64,000 bases of DNA from an uncultured Actinomycetes bacterium (GTDB taxonomy: Bacteria; Actinomycetota; Actinomycetes; Nanopelagicales; Nanopelagicaceae). The stretch covers positions 33,032 through 97,031 of the forward strand of contig CAILHY010000014.1 in the NCBI GenBank assembly GCA_903834145.1, written 5' to 3'. Position 1 is the first letter of the stretch; the number at the start of each line of letters is the position of its first letter. A program made the translations under genes and the position numbers. The notes below the pieces were generated by a model. It saw only the letters and a list, made by a program, of their open reading frames with translations, made no database searches and was not told the origin of the DNA. This document shows, one piece after another, positions 45,182 to 56,718 of the stretch.

Positions 45182-46485
45182 CAACGCTGACTCCAGTTCT
45201 TTCAGCGCATTGGGATGAAGCAGATTCGTTCACGATTGCAGGTTATAAACGACATGGTGGATACAAGGCTGCTGCAAAAGCGCTGAAGATGGAACCAGAT
45301 GCCGTTATTCAACTCGTAAAGGATTCAGGACTTCGGGGCCGTGGTGGAGCAGGGTTTCCTACCGGAATGAAATGGGGATTTATTCCTCAAGGCGATAACA
45401 AAGATCACTACCTTGTTGTCAACGCAGATGAATCCGAACCAGGTACATGCAAAGACATGCCACTACTCATGGCCAATCCTCATGTGCTTGTAGAGGGAGT
45501 CATCATTGCGGCTTATGCCATTCGCGCGAAGTACGCATTTATTTATATTCGCGGAGAAGTAGCCCACGTTGCACGTCGCCTTCAGCAGGCAATAGAGGAT
45601 GCATATGCAGCCGGTTACCTAGGTAAGAATGTCTTCAAGAGCGGCACAGATATTGAACTCGTGCTACACGTCGGAGCTGGTGCCTACATTTGCGGAGAAG
45701 AAACCGCCCTCCTTGATTCACTTGAAGGTTTCCGCGGGCAGCCTCGCCTTCGCCCGCCGTTTCCTGCAATCGCTGGCCTCTATGCCCGCCCAACGGTGGT
45801 CAACAATGTTGAGTCCATCGCTTCCGTTCCTGCCATTGTTGCCAACGGCCCTGAATGGTTCCAAGGGATGGGTACCGAAAAGAGCAAGGGAATGACTCTC
45901 TATTCCCTCTCCGGCCACGTTACTAATCCTGGACAGTTTGAAGCACCGCTTGGAATTACATTGCGTGAAATTCTTGAACTTGCTGGCGGAGTTCGCGAAG
46001 GGCACCAACTTAAATTCTGGACACCGGGTGGATCATCAACGCCACTCTTCACCGCAGACCAGTTAGATACCCCTCTTGATTACGAAGGTGTCGCTGCAGC
46101 TGGCTCCATGCTCGGCACAAAAGCTTTGCAAATATTTGACGAAACAACTTGTGTGGTTCGTGCAGTACTTCGATGGACTGAGTTCTACAAGCATGAATCT
46201 TGCGGAAAATGCACGCCCTGTCGTGAAGGTACATGGTGGTTAGTACAGATCTTGCGCGATCTCGAAAACGGTAAAGGTACGGCCGCCGACCTGGATAAAT
46301 TGCTAGATCTTTGCGACAACATTTTGGGTCGTTCATTCTGTGCCCTTGGTGATGGTGCCACGAGCCCGATTACTTCATCGATTAAACATTTCCGCGATGA
46401 ATACATCGCACACGTTACTAGCGCGGGTTGCCCATTTGATTCTCACGCCTCAACACTCTTCGCATCAGCAAAGGTAGGTGCGTAA
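45178..46485 (+). CDS. nuoF: NADH-quinone oxidoreductase subunit F
   Basis: NADH- and FMN-binding subunit, 435 residues. The NADH-binding loop GLRGRGGAGFPTGMKW near 50, FMN site near IYIRGEV and GAGAYICGEETAL, and the 4Fe-4S motif ESCGKCTPCREGTWW near 342 with a distal cysteine in GRSFCALGDGA are all present. Start overlaps nuoE (ATGA). Confidence 0.96.
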   Translation: MTTLTPVLSAHWDEADSFTIAGYKRHGGYKAAAKALKMEPDAVIQLVKDSGLRGRGGAGFPTGMKWGFIPQGDNKDHYLVVNADESEPGTCKDMPLLMANPHVLVEGVIIAAYAIRAKYAFIYIRGEVAHVARRLQQAIEDAYAAGYLGKNVFKSGTDIELVLHVGAGAYICGEETALLDSLEGFRGQPRLRPPFPAIAGLYARPTVVNNVESIASVPAIVANGPEWFQGMGTEKSKGMTLYSLSGHVTNPGQFEAPLGITLREILELAGGVREGHQLKFWTPGGSSTPLFTADQLDTPLDYEGVAAAGSMLGTKALQIFDETTCVVRAVLRWTEFYKHESCGKCTPCREGTWWLVQILRDLENGKGTAADLDKLLDLCDNILGRSFCALGDGATSPITSSIKHFRDEYIAHVTSAGCPFDSHASTLFASAKVGA

Positions 46486-48840
46486 TTGAGTACTGACGTC
46501 GTGGACATGATCACTGTAATCGTTGATGGTTTTGAAATTACGGTGCCAAAAGGAACTCTGGTTATACGTGCAGCAGAAAAACTTGGAATTCAAATTCCTC
46601 GATTCTGCGATCATCCTTTGCTAGATCCTGTTGGCGCTTGTCGTCAATGTTTGGTTGACATTGAAATCAATGGTCGCGCATTCCCGAAGCCACAAGCTTC
46701 CTGCACGATCCCTGTCGAACCAGGAATGATCGTCAAGACGCAGCTGACTTCACCTGTTGCTGAAAAAGCACAAAAAGGCGTCATGGAACTATTGCTCATC
46801 AATCACCCATTGGATTGCCCAGTGTGCGATAAGGGTGGTGAGTGCCCATTGCAGAACCAAGCGATGAGCACGGGCCGCACGGAATCTCGTTTCGAGGGAA
46901 CCAAACGTACCTTTGAAAAGCCAATAAAGATTTCATCACAAGTATTACTTGATCGCGAACGTTGCGTCTTATGCGCACGCTGTACTCGTTTCTCTGATCA
47001 AATTGCTAGCGATCCATTTATTACACTCAATGAACGCGGCGCGCTCCAACAAGTAGGAATTTATGAGAAGCAACCATTCAAGTCTTACTTCTCTGGAAAC
47101 GTTGTTCAGATTTGCCCAGTAGGTGCGCTTACTGGCGCCTCTTACCGATTCCATGCACGTCCCTTTGATTTAGTTTCCACTCCTTCTGCTTGCGAGCATT
47201 GTGCATCAGGTTGTTCACTACGTACCGATGTTCGTCGCGGAAAAACGCTTCGTCGTTTGGCAGGCGATGACGCTGAAGTTAATGAAGAATGGAACTGCGA
47301 TAAGGGTCGTTGGGCATTTAAATATGTCACCTCGGCCGATCGAATTACCCAACCAATGGTTCGTGATTCATCTGGCGAACTCCGCGTAGCATCATGGCCA
47401 GAGGCCCTTGCAGCAGCAGCTGCAGGACTCCAGGACAAGCGCTCTGGCGTTCTTGTTGGTGGTCGTGCAACTGTTGAAGATGCATACGGATACAGCAAGT
47501 TTGCGCGTGTAACACTTGGTACAAACGATATTGATTTCCGCTCTCGAATCACCTCCGATGAAGAGCGCAACTTCCTTGCATCAACCGTGGTTCATTCTGC
47601 ACCTTCATATCGCGATATTGATCGCGCTGATCACGTGCTGCTTGTTGGCTTTGAACCAGAGGAAGAGTCACCCATTGTTTTCTTGCGCATTAACAAGCAG
47701 GTAAGAAAGCGCGGCCTTAAGGTCACAACAATCGGTACAAAACTTTCTATCGCGGCCGAGAAATTAAAAGCTAATTTTGTTTGCGTTGCTCCAGGAACCG
47801 AGGCAGCAGCAGTTGCCTCACAAGAACTCACAGGCAAATCCATCATCCTTGTTGGTGAACGCGCTTCTGAAAGTGCTGGCACGCTTTCTGCGGTTGTTGC
47901 TCTTGCTCATAAAAGTGGTGCACAGTTGGCATGGATTCCTCGTCGCGCAGGTGAACGCGGCGCCCTCAACGCCGGCGCAATCGGAAATCTTCTTCCGGGT
48001 GGGCGCCCTGTATCAGATGCAGCGGCCCGTGTTGATGTTGCAGCAGCGTGGGGTGTTGATTCACTTCCTTCAAGCATCGGACGTAGCAGCGCAGAGATAT
48101 TTGCCGCAGTTAATGCTGGTGCACTCGATGCATTAGTAATCGGTGGCATTGATCCTGTTGATGCCGACAACAGCCACGAAGCAATTTCTGCCATCAAGAA
48201 AGCATTTGTTGTGTCGCTAGAAATTCGTGAAAGTGCTGTTACTAAGTTGGCAGATGTCGTCTTGCCTGTCGCGGCAATTACGGAAAAATCCGGAACGTTT
48301 ATCAACTGGGAAGGTCGCGGTCGCAGCTTTGAAGCAGCAGTGGTTGATTCTCTCAACCGAAGCGATTTACGAATCCTCACGATGATCTCTGAAAAATTGG
48401 GTCGCTCGATTTCGTTGCCCACTGTTTCATCTGCAGCAAAAGAGATTGCGTCTCTAGGTAAATGGGAAGGCGCAGTAGTTGCGTTTACTCCAGTTGCTCC
48501 AGCGCAAACACCAGTACTTGGTGCAACTGATGCACTGCTGACTTCATGGCGTCGTCTTCTGGATGCAGGCTCCTTACAAGATGGAGAAGAGAATCTTGCG
48601 GGAACTTCTCGCCCAACAATCGTTGTGATCTCTCCTAAGCGTGCTGAATCAATTGGCGTTGTTGAAGGAGACTCTGTGAGAGTTTCAAACGCACATGGCG
48701 CCATCGTTCTGCCAGTTCAGATTGAAGAAGGTGCAATTCACGATGATGCAGTTTGGATGCCACGTAATTCACGTGGTTCACACATTCTCGCCACACTGGC
48801 TGTTGCCAATGGCGCTGTAGTAACGGTGGTGAAGGACTAA
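46486..48840 (+). CDS. nuoG: NADH-quinone oxidoreductase subunit G
   Basis: Largest peripheral subunit, 784 residues, carrying several Fe-S clusters. The N-terminal 2Fe-2S ferredoxin fold has [19 protein letters not shown]; the His-Cys cluster is near [19 protein letters not shown]; two further cysteine sets are near [15 protein letters not shown] and [10 protein letters not shown]. The rest resembles a molybdopterin oxidoreductase fold. The start is TTG directly after the nuoF stop, with AAAGGTAGGTG upstream; in-frame GTG 46501 and ATG 46507 are alternatives. Confidence 0.94.
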   Translation: MSTDVVDMITVIVDGFEITVPKGTLVIRAAEKLGIQIPRFCDHPLLDPVGACRQCLVDIEINGRAFPKPQASCTIPVEPGMIVKTQLTSPVAEKAQKGVMELLLINHPLDCPVCDKGGECPLQNQAMSTGRTESRFEGTKRTFEKPIKISSQVLLDRERCVLCARCTRFSDQIASDPFITLNERGALQQVGIYEKQPFKSYFSGNVVQICPVGALTGASYRFHARPFDLVSTPSACEHCASGCSLRTDVRRGKTLRRLAGDDAEVNEEWNCDKGRWAFKYVTSADRITQPMVRDSSGELRVASWPEALAAAAAGLQDKRSGVLVGGRATVEDAYGYSKFARVTLGTNDIDFRSRITSDEERNFLASTVVHSAPSYRDIDRADHVLLVGFEPEEESPIVFLRINKQVRKRGLKVTTIGTKLSIAAEKLKANFVCVAPGTEAAAVASQELTGKSIILVGERASESAGTLSAVVALAHKSGAQLAWIPRRAGERGALNAGAIGNLLPGGRPVSDAAARVDVAAAWGVDSLPSSIGRSSAEIFAAVNAGALDALVIGGIDPVDADNSHEAISAIKKAFVVSLEIRESAVTKLADVVLPVAAITEKSGTFINWEGRGRSFEAAVVDSLNRSDLRILTMISEKLGRSISLPTVSSAAKEIASLGKWEGAVVAFTPVAPAQTPVLGATDALLTSWRRLLDAGSLQDGEENLAGTSRPTIVVISPKRAESIGVVEGDSVRVSNAHGAIVLPVQIEEGAIHDDAVWMPRNSRGSHILATLAVANGAVVTVVKD

Positions 48841-50069
48841 TGACAACTGCGCAACTTCTCGGACAAGATCCAGGCTGGTTGATTGCTGTTAAAGGCGTGC
48901 TGGTCTTTGTATTGTGCGTTCTTCTGACATTGATGTCCGTCTGGGGCGAGCGTCGCATTGTTGCTCGCATGCAGATGCGTCTTGGCCCAAACCGCGTTGG
49001 TCCATTCGGCTTAGTTCAAGCACTTGCCGATGGCGTGAAGTTAGCGCTGAAGGAAGATCTGATTCCTGCAGCTGCCGACAAGATTGTTTTTATTATTGCG
49101 CCGATTATTAGCGCGACAGCGTGTTTCATGTCTTTTGCTGTTATTCCTATGAGTGGACCTGTAACTCTCTTTGGGCACAAGACTGCAATGCAATTGACTG
49201 ACCTACCTGTTGGCGTTCTTTATATCTTGGCAATCGCATCGATTGGCGTGTACGGAATTGTTCTTGCTGGTTGGTCTTCAGGATCAACATATCCATTACT
49301 CGGCGGACTTCGCTCCAGCGCTCAAGTTATTTCCTATGAAGTTGCTATGGGTCTTTCCCTTGTTGCGGTCTTCATTTATTCGGGCTCGATGTCCACTTCA
49401 GAGATCGTCGCGGCTCAACAAAAGTGGTGGTTTGCTGTTGTCTTGTTCCCATCCTTTGTTATCTACGCAATTTCAATGGTTGGCGAAACAAACCGTGCGC
49501 CATTTGACCTAGCTGAAGCTGAAGGCGAACTCGTCGGCGGATTCCATACTGAATATTCATCACTCAAATTCGCACTCTTCTTTTTGGCTGAATACGTCAA
49601 CATTGTCGCGGTATCTGCCCTTGCCACCACGCTCTTCCTTGGCGGATATCATGCTCTACCAGGTCTTGGATTTACAGAGCAATGGCTTGGTGGTTGGTTC
49701 ACACTGGTCTGGTTCTTCGCCAAGGTTATTTTCTTCTTCTTTATTTTTGTTTGGCTTCGCGGAACATTGCCACGTATGCGTTACGACCAATTTATGAAAT
49801 TTGGTTGGAAAGTTTTGATTCCGGTCAGCCTCTTCTGGATCATGGTCGTTGCAACTCTTCGCGTCATGTCACTTCAAGGAGCATCGAGAGTTACGGTTCT
49901 GGGTTTTGCTAGCGTGGTGGTCTTGATTGTTCTCGGCATCAACATTGCCTTCGATGCAGTGAAAAAACGGGCACGAGTTCTTCCTGAAGATAATTTCGAT
50001 GCACCAACATTTGCTGTCCCGCAGATACCCGGTACACAACCTGCACAATTGGGGGAGCCACGTGTCTGA
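48840..50069 (+). CDS. nuoH: NADH-quinone oxidoreductase subunit H
   Basis: Membrane subunit at the junction of the two arms, next to the quinone channel, 409 residues. [22 protein letters not shown] near 37 and [21 protein letters not shown] near 220 are diagnostic. It has about eight membrane segments and a C-terminal extension of about 40 residues common in actinobacteria. Confidence 0.96.
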   Translation: MTTAQLLGQDPGWLIAVKGVLVFVLCVLLTLMSVWGERRIVARMQMRLGPNRVGPFGLVQALADGVKLALKEDLIPAAADKIVFIIAPIISATACFMSFAVIPMSGPVTLFGHKTAMQLTDLPVGVLYILAIASIGVYGIVLAGWSSGSTYPLLGGLRSSAQVISYEVAMGLSLVAVFIYSGSMSTSEIVAAQQKWWFAVVLFPSFVIYAISMVGETNRAPFDLAEAEGELVGGFHTEYSSLKFALFFLAEYVNIVAVSALATTLFLGGYHALPGLGFTEQWLGGWFTLVWFFAKVIFFFFIFVWLRGTLPRMRYDQFMKFGWKVLIPVSLFWIMVVATLRVMSLQGASRVTVLGFASVVVLIVLGINIAFDAVKKRARVLPEDNFDAPTFAVPQIPGTQPAQLGEPRV

Positions 50070-50700
50070 GAACATGAGCAATGAAGTAGAGCCAACACGT
50101 CGTGATTTAGGACTTGAGGCGGTCTCCTCTCAACCTGTTGTCAATGATGGCCCGGCTCCATTTGCCACTCAGTTGTTGGGATTTTGGGTCACCTTCCGCA
50201 CGATGTTTAAGAAGGTTAATACAGTCTCCTACCCTGAAGTTAAAGAGCCAACTGCTCCACGCTTTCATGGGCGTCATCAACTCAACCGTCATCCTGATGG
50301 ACTTGAAAAGTGCATTGGTTGCGAACTCTGCGCGTGGGCATGCCCAGCAGATGCTATTTATGTCGAAGGTGAATCCAACACTGAAGAACATCGCATGTCA
50401 CCAGGTGAGCGATTCGGCAAGGTCTACCAAATTAATTATTTACGGTGCATTTTTTGCGGTCTTTGCATTGAAGCGTGTCCAACACGAGCGCTAACGATGA
50501 CTAATGAATATGAACTCGCTGATGATTCCCGCTCGAAGTTGATTTTCGAGAAAGAGGATCTCCTCGCGCCACTTCGCCAAGGAATGCTTGCGCCACCTCA
50601 CGCAATGTATCCGGGCATGGATGACAGCAACTATTACAAGGGCGATGTACTTGGGTTTCATCCATCTCAAGAAACTTCAAGTGAGGTGAAGCATGATTAA
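50062..50700 (+). CDS. nuoI: NADH-quinone oxidoreductase subunit I
   Basis: Ferredoxin-type subunit with two 4Fe-4S motifs, [12 protein letters not shown] and [12 protein letters not shown], spaced about 45 residues apart. GTG 50062 is preferred since GGGGGAG ends 4 bases before it and overlaps nuoH by 8 bases, giving 212 residues; ATG 50074 is the alternative. It overlaps nuoJ by 8 bases. Confidence 0.94.
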   Translation: MSENMSNEVEPTRRDLGLEAVSSQPVVNDGPAPFATQLLGFWVTFRTMFKKVNTVSYPEVKEPTAPRFHGRHQLNRHPDGLEKCIGCELCAWACPADAIYVEGESNTEEHRMSPGERFGKVYQINYLRCIFCGLCIEACPTRALTMTNEYELADDSRSKLIFEKEDLLAPLRQGMLAPPHAMYPGMDDSNYYKGDVLGFHPSQETSSEVKHD

Positions 50701-51481
50701 TCTTGCAATCGAAGTTGGCAAGACCACTACGCCAGAAGCAGTTATGTTCTGGTTCTTAGCACCACTTGCAGTTCTTGCTGCGCTTGGAATGTTGCTCTCT
50801 AAGAAAGCGGTTCACTCGGCAATCTTGCTGGCCTGGGTCATGATCACATTGGCCATTTTCTACATTGCTCAAGATGCCGTTTTCCTAGGAATTGTGCAGA
50901 TTGTTGTCTACACCGGCGCTGTGATGATGCTCTTCCTCTTTATTTTGATGTTGGTTGGCGTTGATTCAGCTGACTCGTTAAAGGAAACCATCCCCGGCCT
51001 TCGCCCTATCGCCATAACAGCGGCCGTTGGCTTCGGTGGTTTGATGCTTTCACTTCTTGGCCGGGCAACATTAGGTAACGACATCGTTGGATTAACCGAC
51101 GCAAATGCAAACGGCAATGTGCCCGCCTTGGCCGAACTTCTCTTCTCAAAATATGTATGGCCCTTTGAAGTCGTATCGGCCCTTTTGATCACTGCAGCCC
51201 TCGGCGCAATGGTTTTGGCTCATAATCATCGCCTAGTGGCCCGCCCAACTCAGCGCGAACTTTCCATTAAGCGCTTCCGCGGAGAATCTTTGGCGAATGC
51301 TGCTGGCCTACCAAACCCAGGTGTTTACGCCCTTCATAACGCAGTTGATGTTCCAGCGCTATTGCCCGATGGCACCGCTGCTGAAGCCTCTGTTTCGGCG
51401 ATGCTCAAAGCTCGTGGTGACGTCATCGATTCCAAGCCTTTCCAATTGATTGAACTCACCGATGAGGAGGGAGAGAAGTAA
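50693..51481 (+). CDS. nuoJ: NADH-quinone oxidoreductase subunit J
   Basis: Membrane subunit of 262 residues. Five N-terminal membrane segments include [22 protein letters not shown], the conserved NuoJ helix with its pi-bulge region. The C-terminal 90 residues are hydrophilic and longer than in E. coli NuoJ (184 residues), as usual in actinobacteria. One-base overlap with nuoK. Confidence 0.95.
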   Translation: MINLAIEVGKTTTPEAVMFWFLAPLAVLAALGMLLSKKAVHSAILLAWVMITLAIFYIAQDAVFLGIVQIVVYTGAVMMLFLFILMLVGVDSADSLKETIPGLRPIAITAAVGFGGLMLSLLGRATLGNDIVGLTDANANGNVPALAELLFSKYVWPFEVVSALLITAALGAMVLAHNHRLVARPTQRELSIKRFRGESLANAAGLPNPGVYALHNAVDVPALLPDGTAAEASVSAMLKARGDVIDSKPFQLIELTDEEGEK

Positions 51482-51780
51482 TGAACGCCGCTAATTACCT
51501 GTACGTCTCTGCACTCCTGTTCACGATTGGCGCGATCGGTGTTGTCGTCCGCCGTAATGCGATCGTCGTTTTCATGTGCGTGGAATTAATGCTCAATGCA
51601 GCCAATTTAGCTTTTGTAACTTTTGCCCGAATCAATGGCAACCTCGATGGCCAAGTTATGGCTTTCTTCACAATGGTTGTTGCAGCGTGTGAAGTTGTAG
51701 TGGGACTTGCAATCATCGTGACGATCTATCGCTCACGTCGTTCGGCATCAGTCGATGATGCCAGTTTGTTGAAGCGGTGA
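51481..51780 (+). CDS. nuoK: NADH-quinone oxidoreductase subunit K
   Basis: Small membrane subunit of 99 residues with three helices. Conserved glutamates lie in [17 protein letters not shown] and [19 protein letters not shown], positions known to be part of the proton path. Standard length. Confidence 0.96.
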   Translation: MNAANYLYVSALLFTIGAIGVVVRRNAIVVFMCVELMLNAANLAFVTFARINGNLDGQVMAFFTMVVAACEVVVGLAIIVTIYRSRRSASVDDASLLKR

Positions 51781-51784
51781 TCTA

Positions 51785-53674
51785 ATGACAAGCAATTACT
51801 TGGTCTACTTAATCGCACTGCCACTCTTCGGCTCTGCCTTGTTGCTCTTTGCCGGTCGCAAGGCAGACAAATGGGGACACTTGCTTGGTACTGCGATGTC
51901 TGGCGGCGCATTCATCATTGGGCTCTACGAATTTTCTCAAATGCTCGGTCGTTCAACCGATCAACGAGCCGTCACCCAGAAACTCTTTAGTTGGATTTCA
52001 GTGGGTTCCTTCCAGGTTGACGCAGGCTTGATGCTGGACCAACTCTCCATTTGTTTCGTTCTCCTTATTACTGGCGTCGGAACACTGATCCATATTTATT
52101 CCATTGCATACATGTCCCATGATTTAGATCGTCGCCGATTTTTCGCCTACCTCAACCTCTTTATTGCAGCGATGCTCTTGCTGGTTCTTGGCGATTCCTA
52201 CCTCAACCTTTATGTCGGTTGGGAAGGCGTAGGACTTGCCTCCTATCTACTCATTGGATTCTGGAATCAAAAACCCACCTATGCAACGGCAGCAAAGAAG
52301 GCATTTGTTGCTAACCGTGTTGGCGATATGGGACTTTCCTTGGCGATCATGATTTCCTTTGCAACACTGGGCACGGTTTCATTTTCTGGAGTTAAAGAGC
52401 ATGCCAGCCAAGCTTCCACGGGTGCGCTGACTGCAATCGGAATCATGTTGTTGGTCGCAGCAACTGGTAAATCAGCACAGTTCCCATTGCAGGCATGGCT
52501 TGGCGATGCCATGGCCGGCCCAACACCAGTTTCGGCCCTTATTCACGCGGCAACTATGGTTACTGCTGGCGTGTATCTCATCACCCGCTCAAACTTTATT
52601 TTCGATGCCGCACCTACCGCCCAACTATGCGTTGCCATTATCGGTGCGATCACACTTCTCTTTGGTGCCATTATCGGTACCGCCAAAGATGACATCAAGA
52701 AAGCACTTGCGGCTTCTACGATGTCGCAAATTGGTTACATGGTTTTGGGCGCAGGCCTTGGGCCGGCAGGTTATGCCTTTGCCATCATGCACTTGCTGAC
52801 ACACGGCTTCTTTAAAGCCGGAATGTTCCTTGGCGCTGGATCGGTTATGCACGGTATGGACGATGAAGTAAATATGCGTCGCTATGGTGGACTGAGTAAA
52901 TTCATGCCAATAACTTTCGCGACATTTGGCCTTGGATATCTCGCAATCATCGGAGTTCCGCCCTTTGCCGGTTTCTATTCCAAAGACAAGATTATTGAAG
53001 TCGCATTCAATGCTGGCGGAATCAAGGGAATAACTCTTGGTTGTGCAGCCCTACTTGGCGCAGCGATTACCGCGTTCTATATGACTCGCGTCGTGATACT
53101 TACCTTCGCCGGAAGTAAGCGTTGGAACGAGAAGGCACATCCGCACGAGTCCCCAGCACTTATGTGGATTCCAATGGCCCTTCTTGCAGTGGGTTCTGTT
53201 GCATCAGGATTCATCTTCACTCATGGAAACTCACTTAAGAATTGGCTTGCACCAGTCGTTGAACAATCTCCTGCGCACGAGGGTGAATTACTCAAGCCCG
53301 CAGTGGTTTCAGTCCTGGCTCTGGTCCTTGTACTTCTAGGAGTCGGTCTTGCCGTTGTTAAGTACATGCGCAAAGAGATTCCATTGGTTGCTCCAACAGA
53401 TGTTTCCATCTTCACTCGAGTTGCCCGTCGCGATCTCTTGCAGGATGACTTTAATGAAGCGGTATTCATGAAGACAGGTCAGAAGATCACGAGCGCACTC
53501 CTTGTCACTGATAAATCAATTATCGATGGCGCAGTCCGTGGTGTGGCAAAACTCGTTCGAGGGTCTGGTTCTGCACTGCGAACAACACAGACCGGCTTCG
53601 TTCGAAGTTACGCAATGTGGATTTTGATCGGAGCTATTGGCTTAGTCGCCGCGATTTGGGTGGTCACACTGTGA
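51785..53674 (+). CDS. nuoL: NADH-quinone oxidoreductase subunit L
   Basis: Antiporter-like proton-pumping subunit of 629 residues. The NuoL signature [22 protein letters not shown] near 138 includes the key glutamate, and [30 protein letters not shown] near 220 includes the conserved lysine-free helix with histidines. The C-terminal lateral helix is present. The stop overlaps the nuoM ATG by one base. Confidence 0.96.
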   Translation: MTSNYLVYLIALPLFGSALLLFAGRKADKWGHLLGTAMSGGAFIIGLYEFSQMLGRSTDQRAVTQKLFSWISVGSFQVDAGLMLDQLSICFVLLITGVGTLIHIYSIAYMSHDLDRRRFFAYLNLFIAAMLLLVLGDSYLNLYVGWEGVGLASYLLIGFWNQKPTYATAAKKAFVANRVGDMGLSLAIMISFATLGTVSFSGVKEHASQASTGALTAIGIMLLVAATGKSAQFPLQAWLGDAMAGPTPVSALIHAATMVTAGVYLITRSNFIFDAAPTAQLCVAIIGAITLLFGAIIGTAKDDIKKALAASTMSQIGYMVLGAGLGPAGYAFAIMHLLTHGFFKAGMFLGAGSVMHGMDDEVNMRRYGGLSKFMPITFATFGLGYLAIIGVPPFAGFYSKDKIIEVAFNAGGIKGITLGCAALLGAAITAFYMTRVVILTFAGSKRWNEKAHPHESPALMWIPMALLAVGSVASGFIFTHGNSLKNWLAPVVEQSPAHEGELLKPAVVSVLALVLVLLGVGLAVVKYMRKEIPLVAPTDVSIFTRVARRDLLQDDFNEAVFMKTGQKITSALLVTDKSIIDGAVRGVAKLVRGSGSALRTTQTGFVRSYAMWILIGAIGLVAAIWVVTL

Positions 53675-55197
53675 TGAGTAACGTGAACTGGTTAACAACA
53701 CTTGGGCTATTGCCATTACTTGGCGCCGTTTTTGTTGCCTTCTTGCCTAAGACAAATGCCTTGGCCGCCAAGAGAGCTGCCTTTGCCACCACTTTGATTG
53801 TTGCTGCCGCTGGCATCGCAATGGCCACGCAATTTCAACGTGACAATGTAGACCTTCAATTTGTTGAAGTGCATTCATGGATACCAACTTTTGGCATTAA
53901 CTATGCGGTTGGTGTTGACGGAGTAGCTCTGGTTCTCATCTTGCTCAGCGTTTTGCTTTCACCGATCGTGGTCCTTGCTGGATGGAATGAAGCCAGTGGC
54001 GGACGTTGGAGTGCAAAGACGTTTTATATTCTGATTCTTATTCTTGAAACGATGATGATTGGCGTCTTTGCGGCAACTGATGTATTCCTCTTCTATGTCT
54101 TCTTTGAAGCCATGCTGATTCCCGTTTACTTCCTCATTGGAGGATTTGGAACTGGAAAGCGATCTGCCGCGGCCGTGAAGTTCTTGCTCTACAGTCTCTT
54201 CGGTGGATTGCTGATGTTGGCTTCAATCATCGCGTTGTACGTCATCTCTGGTGAGCAAGGCGGACACACTTTCGACACCACCGCACTTTCTCATTTGCAC
54301 ATCAGCTCCACCGCGCAGAATTTCTTGTTCCTTGGATTCTTTATTGCCTTCGCAATCAAAGCGCCGCTATGGCCATTCCATACGTGGTTGCCCGATGCCG
54401 CGGAAGCAGCAACCCCAGGCACATCAGTCTTACTCTTGGGCGTGCTTGATAAGGTCGGCACATTCGGAATGATTCGGTATTGCTTGACTCTTTTTCCTGA
54501 TGCGACGAAAACTTTTACACCAGTAATTTTGGTTCTCTCTGTCATCTCAATTATCTATGGTGCTTTCTTGGCTATCGGTCAGAAAGACTTCAAACGCCTC
54601 ATTGCATTTACTTCCATTTCCCACTTTGGTTTTATCACCATGGGAATTTTTGCCATGACATCACAAGGTCACTCAGGTGCAACTTTGTACATGTTCAATC
54701 ATGGTTTCTCAACAGCCGCACTCTTCTTAGTTGCTGGCTGGATGACATCACGTCGTGGATCCTCCAAAATCTCCGACTTCGGTGGATTGCAACGAGTAAC
54801 ACCCGTTATGGCATGGGTCTTCTTCTTTGCAGGAATGTCATCGTTGGCGCTTCCAGGACTTTCGAGCTTCGTTAGCGAATTCTTAGTACTGGTTGGCACC
54901 TATACGCGCTATCCAGTTGCAGCCATCATCGGAACCTTCGGAATCGTCTTGGCTGCCCTCTATATATTGATACCCATACAGCGTTCGTTGCACGGACCGA
55001 TCATGCCTGGCAATGAAGGTCTCACCGATTTGAATCTGCGCGAGAAGGTGGCGATTGCGCCGGTTGTGGCAATCATCTTGGTTCTGGGTTTCTATCCATC
55101 ACCACTTTTGAATGTCATTAACCCAAGCGTTACGCATGCGCTTTCGGTGAATGGCCATACCGATCCAGCTCCTTCTATTGCAAAGGCTGGTAAGTAA
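53674..55197 (+). CDS. nuoM: NADH-quinone oxidoreductase subunit M
   Basis: Second antiporter-like subunit, 507 residues. FYVFFEAMLIPVYFLIGGFG near 146 carries the key glutamate, and FHTWLPDAAEAATPGTSVLL near 240 the channel histidine region. ATG 53674 overlaps the nuoL stop (TGATG); GTG 53671 would add one residue. Confidence 0.96.
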   Translation: MSNVNWLTTLGLLPLLGAVFVAFLPKTNALAAKRAAFATTLIVAAAGIAMATQFQRDNVDLQFVEVHSWIPTFGINYAVGVDGVALVLILLSVLLSPIVVLAGWNEASGGRWSAKTFYILILILETMMIGVFAATDVFLFYVFFEAMLIPVYFLIGGFGTGKRSAAAVKFLLYSLFGGLLMLASIIALYVISGEQGGHTFDTTALSHLHISSTAQNFLFLGFFIAFAIKAPLWPFHTWLPDAAEAATPGTSVLLLGVLDKVGTFGMIRYCLTLFPDATKTFTPVILVLSVISIIYGAFLAIGQKDFKRLIAFTSISHFGFITMGIFAMTSQGHSGATLYMFNHGFSTAALFLVAGWMTSRRGSSKISDFGGLQRVTPVMAWVFFFAGMSSLALPGLSSFVSEFLVLVGTYTRYPVAAIIGTFGIVLAALYILIPIQRSLHGPIMPGNEGLTDLNLREKVAIAPVVAIILVLGFYPSPLLNVINPSVTHALSVNGHTDPAPSIAKAGK

Positions 55198-56718
55198 ATG
55201 TCCGGTTTCACATCGCCTGTACTTATCTACTCACTAGTTGCACCCATCCTGATCGTTCTTGGAGGCGCCGTTATTGGTGTTCTCGTTGAAGCATTTGCCT
55301 CACGCAAGATTCGTCCGATACTGCAATTGAGCCTCACCGTCGGAACTTTGGTTCTGGCCCTTGCTCAACTCTGGCGCGTTCGCCATGAAACTTCCGGCGG
55401 AGCAGCAATGGGTTCTGTCGCTATTGATGGCGCCGGAATCTTGATGCAAGCAGCCATACTCTTCATGGCAATTCTTGGAGTCTTCCTCATCGCCGATCAA
55501 GAGAACTTCACCGTTCTTGCCGCCGCTGTTCCTGGTTCAGATGAAGAGGCACACTCGATCAAAAGCGGTGAACAACTCACTGAGATCTATCCACTGACAC
55601 TCTTTGCGGTAGCGGGAATGATGCTCTTCCCTATTTCAACAGATTTGATCACGCTCTTTGTTGCGCTGGAAATGTTGTCTTTGCCTTTGTATCTAATGGC
55701 CGGCCTTTCACGCCGTCGTCGACTCATGTCGCAAGAAGCAGCCCTGAAATACTTCCTGCTAGGTGCCTTCTCCTCAGCATTCTTCCTCTTTGGTGCTGCA
55801 TACCTTTACGGTTTCTCAGGCACGGTTTCACTCTCTGGAATTGGCGCCGCAGTTTCGGCATCCACCGGAAATACCGTTTTCATGTTGATCGGTATTGCCT
55901 TCCTTTCTGTAGGACTTCTCTTCAAAGTTGGAGCAGTTCCTTTCCATGCATGGACCCCAGATGTATATCAAGGTGCTCCAACCCCTGTCACTGCCTTTAT
56001 GGCAGCAGCCACCAAGGTCGCCGCATTTGGCGCACTACTTCGAATCTTCTATGTGGGATTTGCTAATGCGTATTGGGATTGGCGTCCATTCATCACGGTA
56101 ATTGCCATCATCACAATGCTCTTTGGATCCTTTGTCGCAATTGCTCAACGCGATATCAAACGCATGTTGGCATACTCATCCATTGCGCACGCCGGTTTCT
56201 TACTCTCTGGCGTACTGGCTTTAAATAAGGCTGGCCTGGATGCATCTATCTTCTATTTGATCGCCTATGGCGTTGCCACTTTGGGCGCTTTCGGTGTTGT
56301 CACACTTGTACGTGATTCTGCTGGCGAAGTTACTGATCTCAATCGATGGGCAGGACTCGGAAAACGTTCGCCATTTGTCGCAACTGTTTTTGCCACGTTC
56401 TTGCTTGGTTTTGCTGGAATTCCGTTAACAAGCGGATTCATTGGAAAATTCTCGATCTTCTCAGCAGCATATGAAAGTGGGAATAAGGCAGTAGTGATTG
56501 TCGGCGTGCTTTCCAGTGCGATCGCGGCTTATTTCTACATTCGCGTGATTGTTTTGATGTTCTTTACTGACCCAGTCGAAGATGGCACGAGCGTAATCAT
56601 TCCTTCTGTTTTGACGCGGATCAGTATCGTGACCGCATTCGCTCTGACCATCTTCCTTGGTGTTTTCCCAACACCGCTACTTAACTTCATCTCGTCGACT
56701 GCGATTCTCCTGCGCTAA
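55198..56718 (+). CDS. nuoN: NADH-quinone oxidoreductase subunit N
   Basis: Third antiporter-like subunit, 506 residues. LFVALEMLSLPLYLMAGLSRR near 155 and GAVPFHAWTPDVYQGAPTPVTAFMA near 250 are NuoN signatures. It ends with a one-base overlap (TAATG) with the polyprenyl synthase gene, which makes that gene part of the operon. Confidence 0.96.
   Translation: MSGFTSPVLIYSLVAPILIVLGGAVIGVLVEAFASRKIRPILQLSLTVGTLVLALAQLWRVRHETSGGAAMGSVAIDGAGILMQAAILFMAILGVFLIADQENFTVLAAAVPGSDEEAHSIKSGEQLTEIYPLTLFAVAGMMLFPISTDLITLFVALEMLSLPLYLMAGLSRRRRLMSQEAALKYFLLGAFSSAFFLFGAAYLYGFSGTVSLSGIGAAVSASTGNTVFMLIGIAFLSVGLLFKVGAVPFHAWTPDVYQGAPTPVTAFMAAATKVAAFGALLRIFYVGFANAYWDWRPFITVIAIITMLFGSFVAIAQRDIKRMLAYSSIAHAGFLLSGVLALNKAGLDASIFYLIAYGVATLGAFGVVTLVRDSAGEVTDLNRWAGLGKRSPFVATVFATFLLGFAGIPLTSGFIGKFSIFSAAYESGNKAVVIVGVLSSAIAAYFYIRVIVLMFFTDPVEDGTSVIIPSVLTRISIVTAFALTIFLGVFPTPLLNFISSTAILLR

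Noticed and set aside
47907..48704. 265-codon open frame on the minus strand inside nuoG
   Set aside because: It is fully within a well-supported nuoG, shows serine/threonine/alanine-rich composition with no motif, and is a by-product of codon bias in nuoG.
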